Assembly: GCF_001855385.1 (NCBI RefSeq)
Contig: NZ_MKIE01000003.1
Coordinates: 186,001 to 250,000 of the forward strand
DNA length: 64,000 bases
Direction: 5' to 3'
Origin: Andreesenia angusta
GTDB lineage: Bacteria > Bacillota > Clostridia > Tissierellales > Gottschalkiaceae
This document shows, one piece after another, positions 35,432-44,763 of this stretch. Numbering within the stretch: the stretch's first letter is position 1; every line of letters starts with the position of its first letter. The notes under the pieces were generated by a model, which was given only the letters and a program-made list of their open reading frames with translations, was not told the DNA's origin and searched no databases. The translations under genes were made by a program, and so were the position numbers.

Positions 35432-37527
35432 AGAAGAATTTTAGCAACAACAGCGAATATATAAACAGAGAGCTAAGCTGGATAGAGTTCAACAAGAGAG
35501 TGCTGAATGTATCTGAAAATCCGGACACTCCACTCTTTGAAAGACTTAAATTTGTAGCCATAACAAGCTCAAATTTCGACGAATTCTTTATGGTCAGGGT
35601 GGGCTCGCTAAATGATCAAGTAAACGCCGGGTTCAACCAAAAAGATCCGTCAGGGATGACTCCGCTAGAGCAGATAGAGAACATATTTATATACGCCAAA
35701 AAACTGATAGACAGGCAGTACAAGGCGTTCAACGATATACAGAAGGAGCTTCTAGGGCATAATCTGAAGTTTGCATCTGTAGAGGAGCTAAGCGAAGAGC
35801 AAAGAGACTATTTGCAGAGGTACTACATCGAGAAAGTATATCCTGTGCTCACTCCTATTTTGGTGGACAAGAGGATACAGTCACCTCTCGTATTTAACAA
35901 AAGCTTAAATGTAGGTGTGCTCCTGGAAAATGAAAAGCATGAGAAGTTCTTTGGAACGGTGCAAGTTCCCTCGGTTCTGGGAAGGCTGGTGGAGGTTCCG
36001 GGAGAGGGGGATATGAGGGAGTTTGTGTCGCTAGAAGAGATCATAAAGCTCAACTTGGAAGCTCTTTTCAGCGGGCACAGAGTTGTTTCAAGCAGCTGCT
36101 ACAGGATAACCAGGAATGCGGACTTGACTCTAGATGAAGAGGGTGCGGAAGACCTTCTAGAGACTATAGAGGAGTCCATAAAGCTCAGAAAATGGGGAGC
36201 TGTAGTGAAGCTGGAGGTGGAGAGCGGAGTAGACGAGGAGCTGAGGTCTCAGCTTGTGGACCTGTTCGAGCTCTCGGGAGACTATGTGGTGGATATAAAC
36301 GGATATATAGACCTGAGCTTCCTCATGAAATTTACAGGAATGCAGGGTTATGAGCAGTTCAAGTACAAGAGAGAAGAGTTCCAGATGCACAGGGCGTTTA
36401 AGTCTGACGAAGACATATTCCGAATAATATCTAAAGAAGATGTGTTGCTGCACCACCCATTTGAGTCGTTTGATCCGGTGCTGAAGCTTGTGGAGAGTGC
36501 GGCCAAAGACAAGAACGTGCTGGCAATAAAGCAGGTGCTCTACAGAGTCAGCGGAAACTCCCCTATAGTGGATGCACTGGTGAAGGCGGCTGAAAGCGGA
36601 AAGCAGGTTACAGTGCTTGTGGAGCTCAAGGCCAGGTTCGACGAGGAAAACAATATAAACTGGGCGAGAAGGCTTGAAAAAGCCGGCTGCCATGTCATAT
36701 ACGGGATAGTCGGACTTAAGACGCACTGCAAGATACTCTTGGTTGTCAGGATGGAGGAGACGGGCATAAAGCGGTATGTCCATCTCGGAACTGGAAACTA
36801 CAACGACGACACAGCCAAGCTCTACACCGACATAGGCTACTTCACATGCAATCCGCAGTATGGCTCGGATGCCTCTAGGCTTTTCAACATGCTTTCAGGC
36901 CATTCCAAGCTGGAGAATATGTACAAGCTTTCTTCAGCACCTATAGATATGAGGAGGAAGTTTGAAAGGCTGATAGACAGGGAGATATCAAATGCACAGG
37001 CAGGGAAAAAATCAAGGATAGCCTGTAAGCTAAACTCGCTGGTGGACTACAAGATGATAAAGAAGCTTTACGAAGCCTCAAACGCAGGCGTGAAGGTGGA
37101 CTTGGTGATAAGGGGTATATGCTGCCTGGTGCCGAATATAAAGGACCAGAGCGAGAACATAACAGTGAGAAGCATAGTGGGAAGATACCTTGAACACAGT
37201 AGAATATACTATTTCTACAACGACGGGGACGAAGAGGTGTTTATAAGCAGCGCCGACTGGATGACCAGGAACCTAGATAGGAGGGTGGAGCTGCTAGTGC
37301 CTGTGGAAGACGAGGAGAGCGTGGAGAAGCTAAAGAACATAATAGAGATAAACTTGAAAGACAATGTAAATGCAAAGTCCATGTCTTCCGACGGCAGGTA
37401 TATGAAGTTCAAGGGAGGAGACAAAACTTTAGACAGCCAGAAGTACTTTCAGGAGAGGTCTGTAAAGGAAAACTCAATAGATAAAAAATTATTCAAACCA
37501 AAATATTCGGGTATCAACATAGGGTAG
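35428..37527 (+). CDS. ppk: Polyphosphate kinase 1
   Basis: Membrane-associated enzyme that polymerises the gamma phosphate of ATP into polyphosphate. 699 aa: N domain (ELSWIEFNKRVL, SSNFDEFFMVRVG), head domain and two C-terminal catalytic domains with the autophosphorylated histidine H452 in YVHLGTGNYND and FISSADWMTRNLDRRVELL near the end. GTG 35428 overlaps the upstream stop (GTGA), so it is co-translated with the Ppx-like protein. Confidence 0.97.
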   Translation: MKKNFSNNSEYINRELSWIEFNKRVLNVSENPDTPLFERLKFVAITSSNFDEFFMVRVGSLNDQVNAGFNQKDPSGMTPLEQIENIFIYAKKLIDRQYKAFNDIQKELLGHNLKFASVEELSEEQRDYLQRYYIEKVYPVLTPILVDKRIQSPLVFNKSLNVGVLLENEKHEKFFGTVQVPSVLGRLVEVPGEGDMREFVSLEEIIKLNLEALFSGHRVVSSSCYRITRNADLTLDEEGAEDLLETIEESIKLRKWGAVVKLEVESGVDEELRSQLVDLFELSGDYVVDINGYIDLSFLMKFTGMQGYEQFKYKREEFQMHRAFKSDEDIFRIISKEDVLLHHPFESFDPVLKLVESAAKDKNVLAIKQVLYRVSGNSPIVDALVKAAESGKQVTVLVELKARFDEENNINWARRLEKAGCHVIYGIVGLKTHCKILLVVRMEETGIKRYVHLGTGNYNDDTAKLYTDIGYFTCNPQYGSDASRLFNMLSGHSKLENMYKLSSAPIDMRRKFERLIDREISNAQAGKKSRIACKLNSLVDYKMIKKLYEASNAGVKVDLVIRGICCLVPNIKDQSENITVRSIVGRYLEHSRIYYFYNDGDEEVFISSADWMTRNLDRRVELLVPVEDEESVEKLKNIIEINLKDNVNAKSMSSDGRYMKFKGGDKTLDSQKYFQERSVKENSIDKKLFKPKYSGINIG

Positions 37528-37539
37528 AGGAGTGATTTC

Positions 37540-37989
37540 ATGTTGGCAAAAGATATAATGACAAAAGAAGTAATTAAAGTCCACAAAGACGAAGTGGTGG
37601 AGAACGTTATAAAGCTACTGCTTGAAAAAGATATAAGCGGGGTGCCGGTAGTAGACGATGAAGGCATGCTCGTAGGAATAGTTTCAGAGGGAGACCTCAT
37701 ATACAAGAGCAAGAAATTCCACTTTCCGCTCTACTTCACCATATTGGACAGCTATATATTCCTAGAGAAGCCCAAGATGATAGAGGAACAGGTCTCTAAG
37801 ATGACTGCTTACAAGGTGGAGAGCATGATGAGCACAGAGGTTCACTCTGCAAGAGAAGATGACACTGTAGAGGATATAGCCACTATAATGAATGAAAAGG
37901 GAGTAAACAGGGTCCCTGTAGTTGATGAAAGCGGAAAAGTTGTGGGAATAGTCACTAGGAAAGACATAATAAAGAGCTACAATATGTAA
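37540..37989 (+). CDS. CBS-domain pair protein
   Basis: 149 aa made of two CBS domains (about 1-60, LAKDIMTKEVIKV...GIVSEGDLIY; about 90-149, VESMMSTEVHS...GIVTRKDIIKSY) joined by an aromatic linker. Such stand-alone pairs bind adenine nucleotides. It lies 12 bases after ppk, so it may report energy charge to polyphosphate metabolism; this link is inference. ATG follows GAGG. Confidence 0.9.
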   Translation: MLAKDIMTKEVIKVHKDEVVENVIKLLLEKDISGVPVVDDEGMLVGIVSEGDLIYKSKKFHFPLYFTILDSYIFLEKPKMIEEQVSKMTAYKVESMMSTEVHSAREDDTVEDIATIMNEKGVNRVPVVDESGKVVGIVTRKDIIKSYNM

Positions 37990-38024
37990 AAAAGAGAGAG
38001 AGCCATATGGCTCTCTCTCTTTTT
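37989..38024. terminator. Perfect palindromic bidirectional terminator
   Basis: 36 bases, perfectly palindromic around CCATATGG, GA-rich then CT-rich, with A-run before and T-run after. It separates the ppk operon (+) from the converging PBP gene (-) and should work in both directions. Confidence 0.9.
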
Positions 38025-38041
38025 AATTCGCTGACAATGCG

Positions 38042-41000
38042 TCAGTTTCGTCGGTACCTTATAAAATCCGAATCTGGCTGGTCTGGGTTCAAAGGTTCTT
38101 CCAAGAACTCGTCTTCTAGAGGGGGATCTTCCGCTGGAGGCTCCCCCTCTGTGTTTGGCACATATTCTTCATCCGGCACAGGTGCTGGCGCTACAGTTTC
38201 TGGGACAGATGTGTCTGTATCTATACGGTCTTCCCGAGGCCTGTCCGGAACTCTAGGCTCATCTTCTGTGTCGCTTTCCAAAGCGCTTCCCCTGTGGTGG
38301 CATACTTCAGGCGGTGCATACATATAGTCTTCAGGATAGAGACCGTTGTACTTTTCAGGGTCGTAAGGAACTGATCTTTTTATGAAAAACCTGTTCATCA
38401 CCAGAAGGCTAGGACATCCGCTTGTAGCCAGTTTGCCAGTTGAGAGGTCCACCTTGAGCAACACATGGGCGTCGCATTTTGAAATGGGCTCCGTACCTCT
38501 TACGAAGAGCTCTTTTCTTATGACATGCCTGTGATCTCTGTCGCAGACTTCGCCGACCAGCTTTCCAGAGACGGTGCAGATTTCTCGCTCGACTATGTTA
38601 GATGGCCTTTCAAAGCCTCTGTCTGGAAGATTTTTGTGCGCAAGCTTCATCACAGATGAGAAAAGCTGGGCGGCCATTCCACTGTCTTGGCTTAGGACCA
38701 CACTCTGAGAGTCGTTTCCAATCCATACGCTACCTGTGTAATAAGGAGTGTACCCTGCAAACCAGACATCGGCGTTGTCGTTAGTGGTTCCCGTCTTTCC
38801 GGCAACAGGAATCCCCGAGTTTCCCGAGTCGATCCTGGCTTTCTTGGCTATGCTAAGCCCGTCTGAAACCGTAGTACGCAGCACATCTGTCATTATAAAG
38901 GCGGTTTCAGGAGACACGACCTTTGTCTTGCTAGGGGTGTTGTCTAGAATCACATTTCCATTCCTGTCCTCCACTTTTACATACGACCTGGGCTTTATAT
39001 AAGTCCCTTCGTTTGCAATAGAGGCGTAAGCCCCTGCAATGTCAAGAGGGCTTATTCCCTTTGAAAGCCCTCCAAGTCCAAGGGCTGCAAGGTTTTCGTC
39101 GTTGTGTTCTCTATCTTCCTGCCTTGTCACAAAGCTGTCCTTGGCTCCAGACTTTATGATGCCCATTCGCTCCAGATACTTCATAGAGGTCTTGACCCCT
39201 ATGTCTTCAACCGTCTTGACTGCGTTTGTGTTTACAGAGAGCTCTACAGACTCCCTAAGGGAGATAAGCCCCCTGTACCTTGAGTCATAGTTGTTTGGCC
39301 AGATATCCCCTTTTTCATTCAAGTAGGGAATGTCGTCTACTGGAGTGGCCGCCGTATAACCATTGTCTAGTGCAGGCAGATACGCTCCAAGTGGCTTCAT
39401 AACAGATCCCACCTGACGGGGCAGAAGCGCCCTGTTGAGTATCTTTTGACCAGACATATTTCTGCCGCCTACAATTGCAGCTATCTTTCCGCTGCTCTGC
39501 TCTAGTACGACTGTGGCCGCTTGAGGCTGAAGAACTCCTACTTCATCGTTTGAAAAATAAGAGTTTCCCACGACAAGCTGAGAGCTTCCGGAAGACATGT
39601 TGAAGTTTACAGCTTCGTTCAGAAAGCCGGAGCTTATGCGTACAGCGCCATCATCCTCGATGCTGTAGTTGTCCTTGGAGAGTGAGAGCTTCCCAAGCGA
39701 GTGCGTAAGCAAATTCCCGTCTGGCCCTAAGGAGTAGTAGTCCCTTATGTCAATTGAATCAGAAGAGACTATCAGCTTTGGGGAGTCTATGACTATATCT
39801 CCACTTGAGGAGACGTCAAACTCGTCAGGAGAGAACAAGAGGTTCCCGTTTTCGTCTAATATGTTGTTCTTCCTGTAGTAAACGATGTTGCCGTTTTCGG
39901 AGACTATATTTCCACTTGGGTCGGAGCTCCAACTGCTGAGCTTTCCGCTTGAGACATAGCTTCCAAAGTTCTGGTATATCTCCTCCACGCCTCTTTGAAG
40001 CTCTATGTCCACTGTGGAGTACACTTTAACTCCTCCTGTATATAGCTCCCTGTGGGCAGACTCCTCTGTATAGCCGGCTCTGTTTACAAGGTCTTCTACG
40101 ACCTGGTTCTTTACATAGTCTACAAAATACGAGGATATCATGGCTTCTTCATCCTGTTTGCCTGGAATTACAGCTGCCGATATATCCTCTGAAATAGCTG
40201 AGTCATAGTCGGCTGCGGAGATATACCCTTGCTCTCTCATCTCGGAAAGTATGAGGCGCTGGCGGTCTAGCGACTTCTCGTTAAACACAGCTGTGTACAC
40301 CTCGCCCAGGATGGTTACATCTCCCAGTATCCTGTTTTCTGAAGTTAAGTTTTCAGGCCGCACAAGTATATACGGGGACAGGTTTGAGGGGCTGTTTGTG
40401 ACTCCCGCGATTACAGCCGACTCTGCGAGTGTAAGTTCTGAGATATCTTTTGAAAAGTATGTCTCAGAGGCTTCATGCACTCCATAGGCACCTTGCCCGA
40501 AGTAGACGCTGTTGAGGTACGCCTCTAGTATCGCCTCTTTGGACAGCGAATTTTCAAGCTGAAGGGCTATATAGGCTTCCTTTATCTTTCTGGTTATATG
40601 GACTTCGTTTGAGAGGTATACATTCTTGGCAAGCTGCTGGGTTATGGTGCTGGCGCCCCTGACCACAGATCCTGCCTTTATGTTCTCCAAGAGAGAGCCT
40701 GTAATGCTCCTCAAGTCTATTCCGTGGTGGTCCCAAAATCTCTCGTCCTCGATCGCGACTATGGCGTTTTGAAGATCCTTGGGTATATTTTCCAGAGGAA
40801 CTATAGTCCTGTTCTCCTCCGCCCTTATCTTTTCGATAAGTGTTCCAGACTCGTCGTAGATATAGGAGTTGAGGTTTAGTTCCTCTAGAATCTCCTTTGG
40901 GTTGAAACTAGGCAAGTCCTTTATAGAGGCATAGACAAGTCCGCCTGCAATGCCGGCCGCCATAAGAGCGAGCACAGTCAGAGACAGAAAGAAGCCCTTG

Positions 41001-41065
41001 AGAAAACCGCCTTTTTTCTTATGACCTTTTGTTGCTTTATTTGAATTTTTTTTCTTGTTGCTCAT
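38042..41065 (-). CDS. Class A penicillin-binding protein with large inter-domain insertion
   Basis: 1007 aa from ATG 41065 (AAAGGAG just upstream; an earlier in-frame ATG overlaps that site). Lys-rich cytoplasmic N-terminus, one membrane anchor (about 20-45), GT51 domain (VAIEDERFWDHHGID, GASTITQQLAKN), then an unusual Ser/Asp/Gly-rich stretch of about 145 residues (about 368-513), then transpeptidase with S554-x2-K557 (QVGSVMKP), SVNTN and KTGTT. After it come cysteine-bearing segments (CTVSGKLVGEVC, CHHRG) and an acidic Pro-rich tail. A bifunctional wall synthase paralogous to the 27547 gene. Confidence 0.93.
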   Translation of the reverse strand: MSNKKKNSNKATKGHKKKGGFLKGFFLSLTVLALMAAGIAGGLVYASIKDLPSFNPKEILEELNLNSYIYDESGTLIEKIRAEENRTIVPLENIPKDLQNAIVAIEDERFWDHHGIDLRSITGSLLENIKAGSVVRGASTITQQLAKNVYLSNEVHITRKIKEAYIALQLENSLSKEAILEAYLNSVYFGQGAYGVHEASETYFSKDISELTLAESAVIAGVTNSPSNLSPYILVRPENLTSENRILGDVTILGEVYTAVFNEKSLDRQRLILSEMREQGYISAADYDSAISEDISAAVIPGKQDEEAMISSYFVDYVKNQVVEDLVNRAGYTEESAHRELYTGGVKVYSTVDIELQRGVEEIYQNFGSYVSSGKLSSWSSDPSGNIVSENGNIVYYRKNNILDENGNLLFSPDEFDVSSSGDIVIDSPKLIVSSDSIDIRDYYSLGPDGNLLTHSLGKLSLSKDNYSIEDDGAVRISSGFLNEAVNFNMSSGSSQLVVGNSYFSNDEVGVLQPQAATVVLEQSSGKIAAIVGGRNMSGQKILNRALLPRQVGSVMKPLGAYLPALDNGYTAATPVDDIPYLNEKGDIWPNNYDSRYRGLISLRESVELSVNTNAVKTVEDIGVKTSMKYLERMGIIKSGAKDSFVTRQEDREHNDENLAALGLGGLSKGISPLDIAGAYASIANEGTYIKPRSYVKVEDRNGNVILDNTPSKTKVVSPETAFIMTDVLRTTVSDGLSIAKKARIDSGNSGIPVAGKTGTTNDNADVWFAGYTPYYTGSVWIGNDSQSVVLSQDSGMAAQLFSSVMKLAHKNLPDRGFERPSNIVEREICTVSGKLVGEVCDRDHRHVIRKELFVRGTEPISKCDAHVLLKVDLSTGKLATSGCPSLLVMNRFFIKRSVPYDPEKYNGLYPEDYMYAPPEVCHHRGSALESDTEDEPRVPDRPREDRIDTDTSVPETVAPAPVPDEEYVPNTEGEPPAEDPPLEDEFLEEPLNPDQPDSDFIRYRRN

Positions 41066-41107
41066 AACATTCTCCTTTAAACACATGACAATATTTATTC
41101 ATATTTG

Positions 41108-41140
41108 ATTATATCACAGCGTGAATTGCCTTAGAACACT
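41108..41140 (-). promoter_or_regulatory. Promoter of the minus-strand PBP gene
   Basis: Read on the - strand, TGATATAAT is an extended -10 (TATAAT at 41113-41108); -35 TTCTAA is weak. About 40 bases before the start codon. Confidence 0.6.
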
Positions 41141-41170
41141 TTGAGGCTTTATAAAAGTCGCGATATTCTA

Positions 41171-41176
41171 TATAAT
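41171..41176 (+). promoter_or_regulatory. Putative -10 element for hflX
   Basis: TATAAT at 41171-41176, 31 bases before the hflX start, in the divergent gap with the PBP gene. No good -35 at normal spacing. Confidence 0.4.
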
Positions 41177-41206
41177 TGTACTTATAACGAAATTGGGGGG
41201 ATGGAT

Positions 41207-42523
41207 TTGTTCGAAAACAAGGAAAACCATAGAGAGAGAGTGCTAGTTGTCGGAGTAGACGTAGGGATCAGAAAGAGCGACATAGACATAGAGAGTTCCA
41301 TGAAAGAGCTAGAAGAACTTGCAGAGGCCGCAGGCGCAGAAGTAATAGGGTCGGTAGTACAGAAGAGGGAGCGAATAGACGCAGTATTCTACGTCGGCAA
41401 GGGAAAGGCTGAGGAGATCAGAAACGCCGCAGAGGAGCTAGATGTGGACACTGTCATATTCAACAACGAGCTGTCAGGAGCGCAGATAAGAAATCTGGAG
41501 AAGGCGATGGACAGAAAGATTCTAGACAGGACGAGCCTTATACTGGACATATTCGCAAACAGAGCAGCTAGCAGAGAGGGGAAGCTTCAGGTAGAACTTG
41601 CCCAGCTCAAGTACAGGCTTCCAAGGCTTGTGGGTTTCAGCAACCACCTTTCAAGGCTGGGAGGAGGAATAGGAACAAGAGGGCCTGGAGAGCAGAAGCT
41701 AGAGATAGACAGAAGGCATATACTGGGCAGGATACACGATATAGAGAAGCAGATAAGAGAGCTTGAAAAAGTCAGGTCCATGAAGAGAAAACAGAGGATA
41801 GAGTCTAATACCCCTATAGTGGCCATAGTGGGGTATACAAATGCGGGCAAGTCGACGTTGCTGAACAGCCTTATAAAGAGCGACGAGGACTACGGGCCTG
41901 AAAAGGACGTATTTGTAAAAGACATGCTCTTCGCCACTCTAGAGACTAGCCTAAGGAAGGGGACTCTGCCAGGTGGAAGGGAGTTTATACTTACAGACAC
42001 GGTCGGGTTTGTGAGCAAGCTTCCCACAAAGTTGGTGGAGGCTTTCAAGGGGACGCTGGAGGAGGTCAAGTACGCAGATGTACTGCTCCATGTCTTGGAC
42101 ATAACGAACGAAGACCTAGAGCTTCAGATGAAGACCACGATGGACATACTGAGAGACTTGGATTGCTTGGATAAGCCTATAATAACTGTGCTGAACAAAT
42201 GCGACAAAAATGAAGGCTACGAGCTTATGTACAGTATAGATGACCCTAAGATAATGATATCTGCAAAGACGGGCTACAACCTGGACAAATTGCTTGAGAT
42301 GATAGAGGAGCATATTCCAGAGAAGTACCACAGGATAAAGTTCTTGCTGCCGTACGACGAGAGCGGCCTTATGTCTATTATATTTGGAGACAAGGGCGTC
42401 GAATCCATAGAGTACAAGCAGGAGGGCATAGAGATACTGGCTTCGGTCAGCGAGAAGACAAAGTCCAAATACAGAAAATACGTCATTGAAGGGATGGAAG
42501 AAGAAGTTGAAGAAGAATTTTAG
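41207..42523 (+). CDS. hflX: GTPase HflX
   Basis: Ribosome-associated GTPase that splits stalled 70S ribosomes. 438 aa: N-terminal HflX domain with DAVFYVGKGKAEEI and TIVFNNEL-like VIFNNELSGAQ, the glycine-rich GGGIGTRGPGEQKLE linker, then G1 VGYTNAGKSTLLN and G4 NKCDKN. TTG 41207 has the right distance from GGGGGG (41195-41200); ATG 41201 abuts it. The 3' end overlaps yigZ. Confidence 0.95.
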   Translation: MFENKENHRERVLVVGVDVGIRKSDIDIESSMKELEELAEAAGAEVIGSVVQKRERIDAVFYVGKGKAEEIRNAAEELDVDTVIFNNELSGAQIRNLEKAMDRKILDRTSLILDIFANRAASREGKLQVELAQLKYRLPRLVGFSNHLSRLGGGIGTRGPGEQKLEIDRRHILGRIHDIEKQIRELEKVRSMKRKQRIESNTPIVAIVGYTNAGKSTLLNSLIKSDEDYGPEKDVFVKDMLFATLETSLRKGTLPGGREFILTDTVGFVSKLPTKLVEAFKGTLEEVKYADVLLHVLDITNEDLELQMKTTMDILRDLDCLDKPIITVLNKCDKNEGYELMYSIDDPKIMISAKTGYNLDKLLEMIEEHIPEKYHRIKFLLPYDESGLMSIIFGDKGVESIEYKQEGIEILASVSEKTKSKYRKYVIEGMEEEVEEEF

Positions 42524-43154
42524 GTCAGTGCACGGATTCGGACAAGACGAGATCATTATAAACAAGTCCAGATTCATAGGATATGCCACTATGGTAGAGA
42601 CCGAGGAAGAGGCCCAGGCTTTCGTGGCCGAGATAAAGGAAAAGCACAAAGACGCCACCCACAATGTATATGCCTATATGGTGGGGGAGAGCAGCAATAT
42701 ACAGCGCTACAGCGATGACGGAGAGCCTAGCGGAACGGCCGGGATTCCGATACTGGAACTTTTGAAAAAAGAGGACCTTAAAAACTTGGCTGTAGTTGTG
42801 ACAAGATACTTCGGAGGAATAAAACTGGGAGCAGGAGGCCTTGTGAGAGCCTATATAAAGGGCGCAAAATGCGGATTAGAAGCGGCCAGGATAGTGGAGA
42901 AAGTCATGTACAGCAGGATGCGTATAAGGCTCGACTACACTCTATATGGCAAGGTGGAAAATGAGCTTATGAACTTGAACTACAGGACTGAAAATATAGC
43001 TTACGACGACGCAGTGAACCTAGATATACTCTGTAGAAGCGAGGAGTACGAGGGGCTTGTAGGAAAGCTGAAGGACCTCACAAGCGCCAATATGGAGTAC
43101 AGCCTTGTGGAGGAGAGCTATATGTCTGAACTAAACGGAGAATTGATAGACTAG
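42507..43154 (+). CDS. YigZ/IMPACT family protein
   Basis: 215 aa from TTG 42507 (MKKNFRSVHGFGQDEI), 6 bases after GGAAG inside hflX; TTG 42486 and GTG 42528 are alternative starts. Shows the UPF0029/IMPACT hallmarks KSRFIGYA, QRYSDDGEPSGTAGIP and VVTRYFGGIKLGAGGLVRAY, with the C-terminal DUF1949 domain. Role probably at the ribosome or in nucleotide binding, unproven. Confidence 0.92.
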   Translation: MKKNFRSVHGFGQDEIIINKSRFIGYATMVETEEEAQAFVAEIKEKHKDATHNVYAYMVGESSNIQRYSDDGEPSGTAGIPILELLKKEDLKNLAVVVTRYFGGIKLGAGGLVRAYIKGAKCGLEAARIVEKVMYSRMRIRLDYTLYGKVENELMNLNYRTENIAYDDAVNLDILCRSEEYEGLVGKLKDLTSANMEYSLVEESYMSELNGELID

Positions 43155-43165
43155 GAGTGATGACG

Positions 43166-43891
43166 ATGAACGTGGAAAAGATTACGCAGGAGATAGTGGA
43201 ATGGATTTCTGGAAAAGTGAAAGAGGCTAACTGCAAGGGAGTCGTATTCGGAATGAGCGGCGGGATAGATTCGGCCGTAGTAGGGGCACTCTGCAAGAGA
43301 GCCTTCCCGGAGACTTCGCTGGGAATCATAATGCCATGCGAAAGCGACCCCTCGGACGAGGAGGACGCTAGGCTCGTAGGGGGAGAGCTTGGGATATCGC
43401 TTGAAAAGGTGGACCTTACAGCTACCTACAGCACACTGCTTGAAAGCATAGGGGGCGAGGTCTCTGCACAGTCAGCTTCTAACATAAAGCCTAGGCTCAG
43501 AATGACTACCCTTTACTACTACGCCCAAAAGAAGGGCTACCTTGTGGTGGGGTCGAGCAACAAGAGCGAGATAACTGTGGGTTATTTCACAAAGCACGGA
43601 GACAGCGGGGTGGACATACTGCCTATAGCCGATCTCGTAAAGCGAGAAGTGTTCGAGCTTGCCAGGCATCTCGGCATAAACAGGAAGATAATAGAGAAGT
43701 CGCCTTCGGCAGGGCTTTGGGAAGGTCAGACAGACGAAGACGAAATGGGATTCAGCTATAAAAGCTTGGACAGCTATATAGAGCAGGGCAGCATAGACGA
43801 TTCAGAGTCACAGAGCAAGATAGAGAGGATGAATAGGTGCAGCCAACATAAAAGGGAGTTTCCGCCTATTTTCAAGCCAAATAAGCTTTAA
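43166..43891 (+). CDS. nadE: NH3-dependent NAD+ synthetase
   Basis: Converts deamido-NAD to NAD with ATP and ammonia. 241 aa, only the synthetase domain with no glutaminase part. P-loop FGMSGGIDSAVV, VVGSSNKSEITVGYFTKHGD and a C-terminal RCSQHKREFPPI. ATG 43166 is 8 bases after AGGAG and preferred over GTG 43157 or ATG 43160. Confidence 0.95.
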   Translation: MNVEKITQEIVEWISGKVKEANCKGVVFGMSGGIDSAVVGALCKRAFPETSLGIIMPCESDPSDEEDARLVGGELGISLEKVDLTATYSTLLESIGGEVSAQSASNIKPRLRMTTLYYYAQKKGYLVVGSSNKSEITVGYFTKHGDSGVDILPIADLVKREVFELARHLGINRKIIEKSPSAGLWEGQTDEDEMGFSYKSLDSYIEQGSIDDSESQSKIERMNRCSQHKREFPPIFKPNKL

Positions 43892-43908
43892 AAAAGTTCA
43901 GAGAAAAA

Positions 43909-43937
43909 TTGAAGAAACGGCTGGAGTGTGTTAGAAT
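43909..43937 (+). promoter_or_regulatory. Sigma-A promoter for yebC
   Basis: -35 TTGAAG (43909-43914), 17-base spacer, extended -10 TGTTAGAAT (43929-43937), 46 bases before the yebC start. Confidence 0.75.
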
Positions 43938-43983
43938 ACTATAGGTGAAAATGGAAAGAGACTGAGAGGAGAATCTGAAGACT

Positions 43984-44727
43984 ATGGCAGGACATTCAAA
44001 ATGGGCTAATATAAAGCATAGAAAAGGCAAGGCCGACGCTCAGAGAGGAAAGATGTTTACAAAGCTTTCCAGGTATATAACTGTGGCGGCCAGAGAAGGC
44101 GGAGCGGACCTGGAGTATAACTCGGCGCTTAAGAGTGCGGTTGAAAAGGCCAAGGCTGAGAACATGCCGAACGACAATATAGACAGAGCTATAAAAAAAG
44201 GTATAGGAGACCTAGACGGCGCAAACTACGAAGAAGTCCAGTATGAAGGGTACGGGCCAAGCGGAGTTGCAGTCCTTGTGGAATGCCTTACAGACAACAG
44301 AAACAGGACGGCATCGGACGTAAGACATGCCTTTGACAAGTTCGGAGGGAACCTTGGAGCAACTGGATGCGTAGGCTGGATGTTCGACAGAAGAGGGCTT
44401 ATAACTATAGCCAAGTCGGACTCTGTGTCTGAAGAGGAGCTTACGCTTCAGGCGATAGACGCCGGAGCAGAGGACTTTTCAGCTGAAGAGGAAGTTTACG
44501 AGATAGTCACAGCAGTAGAGGACTTCAACACTGTAAAGGAAGCCCTTTCGGCTGAAGGTTACGAGCTGGCAAGTGCGGACTTGGTATACCTTCCGCAGAA
44601 TACTACCGCGCTTGAGTCGCAAGACGACATAAAGAACATGGTCAAGATGATAGACGCCCTAGAGGACAGCGACGACGTGCAGAACGTGTACCACAACTGG
44701 GAGATACCAGAAGACTTTGAAATTTAA
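43984..44727 (+). CDS. yebC: YebC/PmpR family protein
   Basis: 247 aa starting [20 protein letters not shown], the invariant opening of the family, with [20 protein letters not shown] and [16 protein letters not shown]. Long called a transcriptional regulator; recent work on the family points to a role on translating ribosomes at proline-rich stretches. Both PBPs in this window carry such proline-rich tails. Own promoter; ribosome-binding site GAGGAG. Confidence 0.95.
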   Translation: MAGHSKWANIKHRKGKADAQRGKMFTKLSRYITVAAREGGADLEYNSALKSAVEKAKAENMPNDNIDRAIKKGIGDLDGANYEEVQYEGYGPSGVAVLVECLTDNRNRTASDVRHAFDKFGGNLGATGCVGWMFDRRGLITIAKSDSVSEEELTLQAIDAGAEDFSAEEEVYEIVTAVEDFNTVKEALSAEGYELASADLVYLPQNTTALESQDDIKNMVKMIDALEDSDDVQNVYHNWEIPEDFEI

Positions 44728-44763
44728 AAGAATTGAAATGCAATACAGAGGAGGTGCCAAATT

